Source: Anniella stebbinsi
Lineage: Eukaryota > Chordata > Lepidosauria > Squamata > Anniellidae
Direction of reading: 5' to 3'
NCBI GenBank assembly: GCA_029215795.1
Contig: JARDYH010000002.1
Coordinates: forward strand, 363,532,973-363,596,972
DNA: 64,000 nt
Shown here: piece by piece, positions 21,921 through 31,130 of the stretch
Position numbering within the stretch: position 1 is the first letter of the stretch
Layout: each line of letters begins with the position of its first letter
Program-made: the position numbers and the translations under genes
The notes under the pieces: generated by a model
Databases searched by the model: none
Seen by the model: the letters and a program-made list of their open reading frames with translations, nothing else
Told to the model about the DNA's origin: nothing

Positions 21921-22240
21921 TAGGGTGACCAGATAAAATCCAGGTCAGGGCACATGTAACTTTAACAGTTGTAGAGAAAAGGGAATTTCAGCCAGTGTCA
22001 TTTGTATGCAATTAGTTCCTGGTGAAATTCCCTCTTCATCACAACAGTTAAAGTTGCAGGGCCCCTGCCTTCTTTTGTATATGGTCACTCTAGTATAGTG
22101 CCTGCACCTTTAACTGTTGTGATGAAGAGGGAATTTCACCAGGAACTAATTGCATACAAATGACAACGACTGAAATTCCCTTTTCTCTACAACTGTTAAA
22201 GTTACATGAGCCCTGACCTGGATTTTATCTGGTCAGCCTA
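21921..22240 (-). mobile_element. Foldback hAT-like MITE, family A copy 8
   Basis: 320 bp, perfect 8-bp duplication TGTTGCGG (21913-21920 and 22241-22248). The outer ends are of the AGATAAAATCCAGGTC type. The central motif is inverted relative to most copies, which simply gives its insertion direction. Confidence 0.92.
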
Positions 22241-22873
22241 TGTTGCGGGAAACCAGTTTGGGGGTGGACCTCACTGAGTTTTCACCAGCTCGGCCGCCTG
22301 GACGCCAGCTCATGGATCCTTGAACTGGCTTGACGCAGCACGTGCCGCACCTGGCAAACTCGCGGTTTCCTAACTTTTTGTGTGGGCGCAAATTGCGATG
22401 TGTGTAGATGCGGATTGCTGCAGTATCACGGGTGGAAACATTTATGGAAATTGTGATTTGTGCATAAGTAGTGTAATTTGTACAAACATACAGGCATTTA
22501 CACCTTTACACTTGCGATCTTGTGCAAATCATGCTATTCATGGCCACAAAGTGTGCAAATCTCAATTTCCATAAGCGTCCCCACCTGTGATTTTGCACAA
22601 AATTGCAGCTCCTGGATAAAGAAAAAGTTGCATGCTCTTGCCAGGTGCCCATCTGTCGGCTTGCCCTGTGTGCCTGCTGGGGTTGGGCAACTGGCAGGGG
22701 TCTGGTGAACAGAGGGCTGACAGCACAGGGTGGGTGGTGGTGGAATTTGCCCATTCCGAGCCTGAGTATTCTCACAAACTTATAACCTTGGGCAATGGGA
22801 TGAGATTTCTCCATATCGTAGCAGCAGTTCCTGTTTCCATGGAACATGGGCAAGATCCACCTATTGCGCTTAC

Positions 22874-23070
22874 CTTTATGTAATCGTATGGGCAGGTGAC
22901 CTCTGGATGGTCTTCAATGTCAAAGTTGTCTTCGAACTGCAGGGTGATGTAGAAGCCCTCTTCCAACTCAACACGGTAGAAACAATCAGAGCTCTTGGGG
23001 TAGGAGTTGGGAAAGTCTGGGCTGTTGATCGCCCCATTTCTCTGAATGAAGAGGTTGTCACTGCACTCCA
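22874..23070 (-). CDS. MASP1: MASP1 exon encoding first half of CUB2 (exon 5 equivalent)
   Basis: Minus-strand exon of 197 bp (2 bases plus 65 codons), phases 1 then 0. The peptide starts ECSDNLFIQRNGAINSPDFP and ends PEVTCPYDYIK. It contains the first CUB2 disulfide pair (VEC and SDC) and the third cysteine (TCPYDY). The acidic run FEDNFDIEDHPE is the calcium-site and collagen-binding face of CUB2 in this family. The acceptor is TCTGTTGCAG and the donor is GTAAGCGCAA. A Harbinger-like MITE begins only about 46 bp upstream of the exon in transcript sense, leaving just room for branch point and pyrimidine tract. Confidence 0.97.
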
Positions 23071-23116
23071 CTGCAACAGACACGAAGGAGGGGATGTAGG
23101 ACAGTCTCACTACACT

Positions 23117-23332
23117 GGGCCTGTTCAGACAACACACTAAGCTATGATTAGGCCACTAACTATTTCCAGCAAATGGTTAGTGAGCCTGTTTAAACCGTGG
23201 TGATGTAGCCACCATGGTTGGGAATGGTTCACACGACATGCAAAGTCATGGTTCACATGACACACTTAGCCATCATGTTTAGCTCAAAATGCTTAACCAC
23301 TGTGGCTTAGCGTGTCATCTGAACAAGGGTCG
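23117..23332. mobile_element. Short Harbinger-like MITE abutting MASP1 exon 5
   Basis: About 216 bp from GGGCCTGTTCAGACAACAC to GTGTCATCTGAACAAGGGTC, with ACT on both sides. It ends 46 bp from the 3' splice site of the CUB2 exon. Confidence 0.75.
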
Positions 23333-24734
23333 ACTGGGTCCATATACCTGGGGTCAAGGGGAAGTATCTGATGAGGAGGCTCCACTCCTGCTGATTGTGT
23401 CGCACTAGAGGGACTGACCGCTTGCAGAATGGAAAGTTAGCGGTTCTAAAAGTAACCCTGGAAATGAGCAAGAACAGTCATTTCCGGATTGAGGCAGGTC
23501 AGTGGAGCGGTCTCTTGTGAACTCTGTTGACCTGTCCCATCCTGGAAACAAACATTTCCATTCATTTCAGGGGTTGCTTTGGGAAACTCTCCATTCCACA
23601 AATGCTGAGTCCCACTGGTGTGTGGGCACAAAAGGATACTGGCTGAGGTGTTCAAACAGCTTTTCCTGTGCTTGTGCAAAGATGGCTGGATGCTTATTTC
23701 CGGAGAGAAGGATTGTTCCATAGTGCTAGTTTGGGATGAGACTAATGCAGGTGGTTCACGATGTCTGCACTGAAAAATCTAAGCTTTGAGTGCCATGGTG
23801 TTATAGTGTACAAATTCCAAGGCAAACCAACAGCAATTCTTGAAGCTTATTAATTCCGGGCACTCACCAAAAGTGAAACTAAAATCGACACAGATGCTGT
23901 CTCACCATAGGGTGGTCAGGTGTCCTCTTTTATGGAGGACAGTCCTTTGTTTTAAGGGCTGTCCTGTCCTGTCCGATTCTGGTTTAACCACCAGAACTAT
24001 TGCCCATCCTCAGTTAGCAACACCTGGACAGCAGGCTGAAGAGGCAGCCTTGCTAGTCTCCCTGTCACAGTCTTCCACATGGCGGTGAGATGTCCTGTAT
24101 TTTGATTTAAACTGTAATAACTATTTCTAAATTTACATCTCTATGTATGGATTAGCATATGGTAATTTTAAGCAAATCCCTGTCCTCTCTTTTCCTTTTG
24201 CTGAGGCATTTCTTATCCTTTCTGAGGGGGTCACATGTGGCTGCCCTGCTTGACTCTACTCTCTGCTTCCTCTTCCAGCTCTTTTTCATGCCTTTCAGAG
24301 TCACTCCTCCGACGCCACCCATGGCTTCCTCCATCCCCAAGAAATGGAAGCTGTGGTTGAAGGAGATGCCTGGAACCTCTGACCACCTGGAGCCCCATAA
24401 AGCTACAGTCCCCAGCATTCCTTGTGGAAAGCCACAACCCACTGTTGGACTTGGGTTCAAATCCCTGTACAGCCTGGAGCCAGCCAGTTTAACCTCACAG
24501 GGTTGTTTTAAGTTTAAGGGTGAGATAACTCCATGTAGCCCCTTTGGAGAGAAGAATAGGACACCAGCACAATCAATCAATTAAAAACTAAAAAAAAAAG
24601 TTTGCCTCAAAATATCTGCAAGCTGAATAACATGTTTCTTCGGATATTTACCACCTCCTAATACATTTCTCAAATGGGCATGTTGCCTAGAGCTTGCCAA
24701 TAGCTGCATAGCAGGTGGAAGCCAAAGGAAGGCC

Positions 24735-24901
24735 CATATCTCCATCACGGAACCTGAGCATGGCATGCAGAAGGTCCCAGGTTTAAACCCCTGCATCTCT
24801 TCTGGGCTACCAGGGCTACTGGAGACCATGAAGAGCTGATGCCAATGATCGCAGACTAGCTGGACCAGCGGTCTGACTCCACATGTGGCTACTTCATATG
24901 T
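24735..24901 (+). mobile_element. tRNA-derived SINE
   Basis: Weak A box, CCCAGGTTTAAACCCC in the B-box position, and TAGCTGGACCAGCGGTCTGA near the 3' end. Confidence 0.65.
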
Positions 24902-24906
24902 GTCTA

Positions 24907-25190
24907 GGGGAGGGCCCACAGCTCATTGGCAGAGCAAAAGCAAAAGGTCCTGAGTTCAACCTCACGTAACAACAGGTATCGGTAATAGGGCTGGTGATGC
25001 CATCTCTCCGCCTGAGGCTCTAGATTAGCCTCCCACAACCTGATGCCTTCAGGTGTGTTGGACTGCAACTCCCTATGGCCATGCTGGCTGGGGATCATGG
25101 GAGGTGCAGTCCAACACATCTTGAGGGCACCAGGTTGGGGGAGGCTGGGCTAGATGGACTAATGGCCTGACTCAGTAGGGAGGCAAACGT
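24907..25190 (+). mobile_element. tRNA-derived SINE interrupted by a palindromic MITE
   Basis: ACAGCTCATTGGCAGAGC and CCTGAGTTCAACCTC head (24907-25023), resumed at 25153 with GGCTAGATGGACTAATGG. The intervening MITE is listed separately. Confidence 0.68.
25024..25152. mobile_element. Palindromic MITE inserted between two tRNA-SINE pieces
   Basis: TAGCCTCCCACAACCTG at the left and CAGGTTGGGGGAGGCTG at the right; the arms pair through GTGTTGGACTGCAACTCCC / TGCAGTCCAACAC. CTAGAT lies on both sides in the SINE sequence, consistent with a target duplication. Confidence 0.68.
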
Positions 25191-25328
25191 CCTCGGCATC
25201 TCCAGGTAGGGCTAGGAAGGAATCCTGCCTGAAACGCTAGAGATCCATTGCTGCCTGTCAGTGTCGACAATGCTGGGCTAGATGGACCCAGGGTCTGACT
25301 CAATACGAGGCAGCTTCCTGCATTCCTA
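25191..25328 (+). mobile_element. Headless tRNA-SINE 3' part
   Basis: CATCTCCAGGTAGGGCTAGG, CGCTAGAGATCCATTGCTGC, then TGGACCCAGGGTCTGACTCA and GGCAGCTTCCTGCATTCC. Confidence 0.7.
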
Positions 25329-25699
25329 ACAATGTGCAAGACCTTGTACACGTGAAGAAAGGGGCGTAGGAAGAAGTATTACAAAGGAGGTGAGGTACAT
25401 AGTAGCAGTAAGTGATAAATGTCCATCTCAGCCTTCCCCAACCTGGTGCCCTCCAGATGTTTTGGGCTACATCTTCAATCGGCTCCACACAACATGGCCA
25501 ATGGTCTAGAATGAAGGGGGTGACACCTGGAGAGCACTAAGTTGGGGAAAGCTGGTCCATTGCTTTTATCTCCCTAACCCCTCCCCCACTACTTATAGAT
25601 GGTTATCCACTGGATAGAGGCAGCCAAATGCCCTTGAATATGGTTGGGGGTGGGGGAAAAGGGAGGCTACTGGCATGGTTTCAAACATTAGGACTGGGT

Positions 25700-26253
25700 G
25701 GCTCAGTTCATACAACACGTTCCTCTACGCAGTGAAAACTCCACTCAACAGTTGAGTTTGTAGGGGGTACTCCCCGCACAACATGCTCCAACTCCACAGT
25801 TGTGTGAATGTGGGCTCCCTTGGAGTTGAGCAAAAGTCAATGTGGCATTTGATTGGCAATTCCTCTGCCCTCTCTCCTCCCCCAGTCCTCCCAATGGTAT
25901 CCCATCAGCCATTGCTGCAAAAAAAAACAAAACCCCAATCCTGGCGGCACTCCTAGAGTGCCACTTGCTCCTTTTGCTGTTCTAGCCAGGGAACTCTGTA
26001 GCCAGTGGGAAAAGTCCACTCAATGCAAAAGGAAAGTCCACGGAGCTGTTCACACAACATGAAACACAACAGTTGTGCAGGAACTCTCCTCTGCACAGCG
26101 TGGATATTCAGCGTGGAGTGTTTTCTGAAAAAGAACAACTCCACCATGGAGTGGAGTTTTCCCTCCAGACAACATATTTCTCAATGGTGGTGTAAAAACT
26201 CCACCGTAGTGTTCTAAAACCACCATTGAGAAACATGTTGTCTGAACTTAGCT
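25700..26253. mobile_element. Harbinger-like element, uninterrupted relative of 13576-14395
   Basis: Starts GGCTCAGTTCATACAACAC and ends ATGTTGTCTGAACTTAGCT, flanked by GGT on both sides. About 554 bp. It shares interior blocks with 13576-14395 in reverse orientation. There is no coding capacity. Confidence 0.75.
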
Positions 26254-26292
26254 GGTATCTACTGTTCAAATCTATTTTAACCTGTCAAGTCT

Positions 26293-26475
26293 ATCACTGG
26301 GCAGTAGCTCAGTTGTATGGTGTCTGCTTTGCATGCAGAAAGTCCCAGGTTCAATCCCTGACACCTCCAAGCAGAACGAGGAAGGAATCCTGCCTGGGAT
26401 CCTTGACAGCCATTACTGCTAGTCGAAGTCAACAATACTGGGCTAGATGGACCAATGGCTTGCATAACATGTAGA
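26293..26475 (+). mobile_element. tRNA-derived SINE
   Basis: TCACTGGGCAGTAGCTCAGT head, CCCAGGTTCAATCCC B box, CCTTGACAGCCATTACTGC and GGGCTAGATGGACCAATGG. Confidence 0.78.
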
Positions 26476-26487
26476 TCCGCTAGGTGT

Positions 26488-27051
26488 TGTTGTGTCTAAA
26501 CTTGCTCCCCTTGGGCAGGGTGAAGGACTGTCAGATGATAATTCAGAGTCAGATTCTGAGGCCGAAAAGACGGTGCAAGAAACGTCCCAGTCCGTACCAG
26601 GAGTGGGGGAGTTGCTTCCCATGGACTCTTCCCCAGCTGTGAATGAACCTTCTCCAGCTCTTATCTCTGATGGTGCAAATAACCTCCAAGCTGAGAATCA
26701 GGCTTCTTCTGAGGGCATGGAAAGCCTGGTAGATGTGAGATTCCGTAGGAGAGAAAGGAAGGCCAAGGTGAAGGAAGGGAGGAGGAGGTCGGCCAAGATG
26801 ATTGCTTGGAAAGGGCTTGGTCAGAACTAGTCTCCCTGAAGGTGTACTGAAAGAAATGGGCTTCCTCTGTCCTTGAAAGAACAACTGTTTTTCTTGCTTT
26901 GCATAATCTTGCCTAGAGGACAAGTCTCTTGGAACTTTTAGACTCCCTTCAACTGGGGGAAGATGTTTATTGCCTGAGTAAAGCTTTGTGGATTTCATGG
27001 CAGACCTCTTTATTGACTTCTAATAAAGCAAGGGGCGAGAGGGACACAACA
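26488..27051 (+). mobile_element. Solo LTR with 5-bp target duplication
   Basis: 564 bp bounded by TGTTGTGTC and GACACAACA (TG...CA ends with inverted repeats) and a perfect 5-bp duplication GGTGT (26483-26487 and 27052-27056). AATAAA lies about 30 bp before the right end, as expected for the R/U5 region. An open frame without ATG crosses 26492-26830 (starts VSKLAPLGQGEG, then an acidic Ser/Glu stretch and a basic RRRERKAKVKEGRRRS tail). I do not recognise the protein. It lies antisense to MASP1 in intron 4. The internal region and second LTR are absent, as after LTR-LTR recombination. Confidence 0.85.
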
Positions 27052-27278
27052 GGTGTCAACAACCCCCCTGCCTTGCCTTACCAGGCATGGAGCAAAACCA
27101 GTTCCTTTCTCGAGCCATCCATGGGCCTTGTTTGACTTGGCAAGCCGTGAGTTGCACATTCCTGCTCTAGGGGATCAGGAAGAGGTGGACAGATTGAACC
27201 TGAGGCTTTCTACGTGACGCAAGAAGCTGCTGAGAAACAGTAGCCAGCGCATTGCAAGTGTGTTGACATGGGCGATAC

Positions 27279-27410
27279 CTTTGCAAGTCCTGTTGTCAGA
27301 GTGGAGGATGTAGCCAAACCTGCAGGAGCAGTAGTACCCGCCGATGTAGTTGTGGCAGTGATGGTCACAGGCCAGCTCCTCATCACTCTTTTCCAGGCAC
27401 TCGTCAATGT
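27279..27410 (-). CDS. MASP1: MASP1 exon encoding the calcium-binding EGF module (exon 4 equivalent)
   Basis: Minus-strand exon of 132 bp between two phase-1 introns, the classic arrangement of a shuffled EGF module. After a split Asp codon the peptide reads [18 protein letters not shown], then [16 protein letters not shown], and ends DNRTCK. All six EGF cysteines are present. The segment [12 protein letters not shown] fits the consensus for beta-hydroxylation of the Asn in calcium-binding EGF modules, and the DIDE start supplies acidic calcium ligands. NRT is an N-glycosylation sequon. The acceptor is CTTCCATAACAG and the donor is GTATCGCCCA. The next exon completes the split Val codon, as in human MASP1. 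This is the strongest family-identifying exon in the window. Confidence 0.97.
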
Positions 27411-27857
27411 CTGTTATGGAAGAGGAGAAAGCAATGAACTTGTACAACGGTGGGCTGGATGGGGACCCCCCCTCCCCCGTAGTCTGTTCGTGGGCCGGAG
27501 GCTCTCCATGCCTGTTGTAAAGTGAACTGAACTCTCAAGCCCTGTCCCATTTTGTCCTGGCTCCCATCACATGTGTTGCTGTTTTTGTAATCTCAAGGCT
27601 TTGACTAATGCAACGGGCTTTATTGAAGACCCCAAAGATGATTGAGAAGCTTCAGCAAATGCTGAAATGTGGCATCTTACAAACTCTGATTATTCAGGGA
27701 AGGGAGTCACAATGCACATACCCCATAGGTGTTCCAGTGTCTCCAAGGGCTTCCCATTGGATTCTAATTATATACCCAGGTGCATCCATTGATCTATGAA
27801 GCCTGTCTGGCCCTGTGAAGCTCCATTGATGCTTTATTTTGTGATGGTGGCATTTAT

Positions 27858-28455
27858 TAGGGCTGTGAACAGTTCCCCCAATCTGGTCCGGATCCGGACG
27901 ATCCAGATCGGACCTCCCCCAATCTGGATCAGACCTCCCCCGATCTGGTCCAGAACCGAGTTCGGATCCGGAGACCCTCCTTTTCCCCATAAACTTGCAA
28001 GTCTATGGGGAAAAGGACTCACTGCCTCCCGCCACTCTCCCAGCTTACCTGCTACCTCCTCGTCGCCGCCACTGCCCGCCACTGCCGCTACTTCCGCTCT
28101 ATTGAGAACCAGGCCTTGTGGCCTGATTCTCAGTAGAGCGGAAGCAGCGGCGGCCAGCTGACGGCAGCGGAGGATGGTGGCAGCAACGAGGAGGGAGCAG
28201 GTAAGCAGGGAGAGTGGGGGGAGGGTGGTGAGTCCAATGGACTCACTGCCGGCCTGGCATCCCTGAGTGCTGGCTACACAGCTGGCACCCAGGGACCTGG
28301 AAGGCCAATGGGCCCCAGATCTCCGGATCGATCCGGATCGGTCTGGAATGATCTGATCCGGTCTGGAACGATTCGGACTTTCCCCAATCCAAAGTCCGGA
28401 TCACCCCGATCTGCTTTGGATTTGGGATCCGGATCTGGATCTGTTCCCAGCCCTA
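27858..28455. mobile_element. GATCCGG-rich hAT-like element (family C, medium copy) in intron 3
   Basis: 598 bp with tips TAGGGCTGTGAACAG and CTGTTCCCAGCCCTA and perfect 8-bp duplication GCATTTAT (27850-27857 and 28456-28463). The interior repeats the GAACCAGGCC / CTCAGTAGAGC(G/A)GAAGC block also seen in 1523-1832. Confidence 0.9.
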
Positions 28456-28707
28456 GCATTTATAACCCACTTTCCCCCTACAATGGGAACAAACCCCTCT
28501 CAGTGTGGTTAATGAAACATGCAAAGCAAAATCACAACAATCCAGTCCTTTAAAACAAGTGGATGCATAAATGTAAGAATACTTCAACACTGAAGATGGC
28601 ATTAAAAACCAAAAGAATTTAGAGAGCCAGTACGAACACACAATAATGCAACAGGAAAAACAAAAATCCTCCAAAGCCAGCTGAAGCAAAGAAAGGGATG
28701 GATCTAT

Positions 28708-28862
28708 CTATCCCAGACTTCTCCAAAGTTGTGCCCTCTAGATGTGTTAGACTGAAACTCCCATCATACCCAGCCAGTAGGGCCATCCCCATGCTGGCTG
28801 GAGGAGGATGGGAGTTGTAGTCTTGCCCAATACATCTAGGGGTCACCAAGTTGGGGGAAGCT
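28708..28862. repeat. Palindromic dispersed repeat
   Basis: ACTTCTCCAAAGTTGTGCCC at the left with GGTCACCAAGTTGGGGGAAG at the right; the middle has CCCATGCTGGCTGGAGG and GGGAGTTGTAGTC. It lies about 100 bp from exon 3 in intron 3. Confidence 0.6.
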
Positions 28863-28960
28863 GCTCTACGAAGTTGCCCAGGGGTTCCTTGCCTGACATG
28901 GAGAGGGTCCCATGAATGCAGGAGGTCTAGGAGCCACGTCACAGCCAGGCTGTTACTTAC

Positions 28961-29138
28961 CCACTGCTGTGTAATGGGCGTCAAACCCTGTGAAGCGCTC
29001 CTCGTTGGAGAAGTCTGATCTGAATGTGAGGCTCATGAATTGGCCGGGGGACACGATCGCCTGCTGCCCTGGAGTCTGCTCTGTGTCCGTAGCCTCTCTT
29101 CCACAGAAAGTAGCCAAGAATTGGTCTTCAGACTCAAC
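28961..29138 (-). CDS. MASP1: MASP1 exon encoding second half of CUB1 (human exon 3 equivalent)
   Basis: Minus-strand coding exon of 178 bp (59 codons plus 1 base), intron phases 0 then 1. The peptide starts VESEDQFLATFCGRE and ends RFTGFDAHYTAV, which I recognise as the second half of the N-terminal CUB domain of MASP-1/MASP-3. It holds the FCG cysteine whose partner should be in the previous exon, and the FRSDFS aspartate position used for calcium binding in CUB domains of C1r/C1s/MASPs. Known role: CUB1-EGF-CUB2 mediates dimerisation and binding to mannose-binding lectin, ficolins and collectins in plasma. The acceptor is TTTTGATAG before GTTGAG and the donor is GTAAGTAACA. The preceding exon (signal peptide side, first half of CUB1) was not found in the following 35 kb, so intron 2 is very long. 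Confidence 0.95.
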
Positions 29139-29395
29139 CTATCAAAAGCCCACCAAAAATATATCCATCAGCCTCAAGGTGGAGAGATAGTGCTCTGTAA
29201 TCAACTGCTCCAGTAATTGCCCATTACGTTGCTGGGGAGATCCAGTTGAAGGCTCACAACTGAGACCAAGTACAATATGAATAGGAGACCATATAAGGAG
29301 AAACACATTGTTGTCCATGGTTGAGCAAAGATTTGAAAGCAGGTTCCAGTCCCATTGACTTCAATGGGTGAATCAAACCTGGACTTAAATCATAT

Positions 29396-29550
29396 CATGT
29401 ATTTATTTCATTTCATTTCTGTACCACTGAATAGCTGAAGCTTTCTGGGCAGTTCACAAAAATACACCACAATACAATAACATAATATAAAACCGCTAAC
29501 ATACCAAATTTAAACCCGTTTAAAAGTTATAACAGTTACAATAAGATCAC
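29396..29550 (-). mobile_element. L2-like 3' tail fragment
   Basis: TTTCATTTCTGTACCACTGA and GAAGCTTTCTGGGCAGTTCA match the tail of the 49127-49960 lineage in minus orientation. Confidence 0.6.
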
Positions 29551-29558
29551 AGAATCAT

Positions 29559-29910
29559 GGCTGCCTCTACAAGAGAGGTTTAAAGCTCTTTCAAGGCGCT
29601 TCAATTTTTTTACCTCTACAAGAACGAAGCGCAAATCGGGCGTAGAGGCGCGTTATCTCTCCGATTATGTACATTATTGAATGTGCGTTAAATAGCGAGT
29701 TTTATTTTGCTCCGGCCGTTAAAGCGCATTTTGCCTATGTGAACAAGCGCTTATACGCATTAACTACTTGAAAAGCGCATTTTGGTCATCCGTTAATGCG
29801 CTTCATCGCCTCTCGCCGCCTCTTGTGCAGAGGGATTAGGTGTAAATGCGCTTCTGCGATTATGCGCATAATCGCCTAACCGGGCGCAAAAGCGAATCCT
29901 TGTAGAGGGG
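29559..29910 (+). mobile_element. CpG-rich element of family B, copy 1, within a CR1 tail
   Basis: 352 bp from GGCTGCCTCTACAAGAG to CTTGTAGAGGGG, flanked by AGAATCAT on both sides (29551-29558 and 29911-29918). The interior is dense in GCGC, TGCGCATAATCG and GTTAAAGCGCATTT-like words. It sits in the 3' tail of a minus-strand CR1. Confidence 0.8.
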
Positions 29911-30027
29911 AGAATCATAGAATAGTAGAGTTGGAAGGCGCCTATGAGGCCATTGGGTCCAACCCCCTGCTCAACGCGGGAATCCACCACCTTAAAGCAT
30001 CCCTAACAGGTGGCTGTCCTGCTGGAT
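29911..30027 (-). mobile_element. CR1-like 3' tail, split by a family B element
   Basis: AGAATCATAGAATAGTAGAG to AGGTGGCTGTCC. The tail start (AGAATCAT at 29551-29558) lies on the other side of the family B insertion. Confidence 0.75.
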
Positions 30028-30439
30028 CTTATAAAAATAACAGACATAACTGCCCCATCATATGCCACTAAAAAGCATTAAATGCCTGGGACTAGAGGAC
30101 AGTCATAACCTGGCTCCAGGCAGACCTCAGTGGGGAAATCTCATCCGCTCAAATGAACTCAATTTCAATGTACTTAGCTTTGTCTGGATTGCATCCAATT
30201 GTTTTTAAATTATCATCATCCAATACATTAACGTATCATAATCCCACAATCTTCCCATACGTTTCCACTCACAGTGATACAGCTAGGTAATTTTAGACCC
30301 AGGACTTAATGATTTAATGGGAGGCCTCCTTTAGAGGCACTATGCTCCACTGCACAGATGTTTCTTAGAGCTTTTTTTTTATTTCAGAGGATATTTTTCA
30401 ATCCTTTCAATATTTGCTGCTTCTGATACTTCCGTCTCC

Positions 30440-30575
30440 TCTGTTTTAAATTGTGTTTTGCCTGCTCATCGTCTTTGATGGTATTTAACTGGATTTTATT
30501 GTGTTCTGTATTTATGTATGTTGCCCTGAAAGCTTTGGCTATACAACTGCTCATAAGTTCAATGAACAAAGAAAG
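30440..30575 (+). mobile_element. Probable L2-like 3' tail
   Basis: TATTTATGTATGTTGCCCTG and CAATGAACAAAGAAAG resemble an old L2 UTR. Weak call. Confidence 0.4.
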
Positions 30576-30659
30576 AATCAGAAATCAGACTGACTCTACT
30601 CCACCTCTCACAAACATGATGGTTGGTCCCTTCCAAGGAGGTGCACATGGAATTGACCA

Positions 30660-31130
30660 GGCATTTCTCTGACTTGGGGCTTGTCTACACCTGCCATTGA
30701 TCCTGGGGTGGTCATGAGGACACACAGCTGATCTGGGGGGGGTGAACCAGGGACGAGCACTCCGTTCTTCCGGGGGTGCCTTTAGACGGGCACTTTCCCC
30801 CGCAGTGGCTTCGGAGTGGCGGCAGGTGATTTACATAACGCTGCCACCACTCTGAAGCCATCCAGGGGCAAAGCCCCAAAGCTCCGCTCTAAAAAAATCA
30901 GGCATTTACCCAGACTTTTTTAGCTTGGAGCGACGGCATCTGCCATCTGTCGCTCTTGCTCCGGAGTTTTTGGGAGGTGTGCCACAGTCTATGGCAACCA
31001 CTGATTGGTCGCCATGGGCTGGGCAGGGAAGGGACCAGCGAGCCATAAGCTCACTGCACTACCTCCACTGACCTCCCCCCACCCGTAAAAAATAAACTAA
31101 AAAACTAAAATTTACTTTGGAGGAGGGGGT
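30660..31130. repeat. CpG-rich dispersed sequence
   Basis: GATTGGTCGCCATGGGCTGG and AGTTTTTGGGAGGTGTG blocks resemble 3744-4125 (GATTGGTAGCCATCTGCCC). A probable non-autonomous repeat; borders not resolved. Confidence 0.45.

Larger units (their letters stand above)
19189..22873 (-). other. MASP1: MASP1 intron 5 (3,685 bp)
   Basis: It contains a foldback MITE split by an L2 retrotransposon (20109-21406) and another complete foldback MITE (21921-22240). Bases 19189-19850 and 22249-22873 show no feature I can name. About 19855-19985 is a diverged inverted repeat with GACAGTCCTC-like arms, also seen near 23905-23980. Confidence 0.9.
23071..27278 (-). other. MASP1: MASP1 intron 4 (4,208 bp)
   Basis: It contains, left to right, a Harbinger-like MITE next to the exon, several tRNA-SINEs with a palindromic repeat inserted between them, a larger Harbinger-like element and a solo LTR ending about 230 bp from exon 4. 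Bases 23340-23900 and 24090-24730 have no recognised feature. Confidence 0.9.
27411..28960 (-). other. MASP1: MASP1 intron 3 (1,550 bp)
   Basis: The shortest gap between CUB1 and EGF. About 40% of it is one GATCCGG-rich hAT-like element (27858-28455). A palindromic dispersed repeat lies at 28708-28862. The rest is featureless to my reading. Confidence 0.9.

Noticed and set aside
26492..26830. Acidic 113-codon frame as a host gene
   Set aside because: It lies within the exact borders of a solo LTR and starts with GTG, so it is treated as retroelement-derived.
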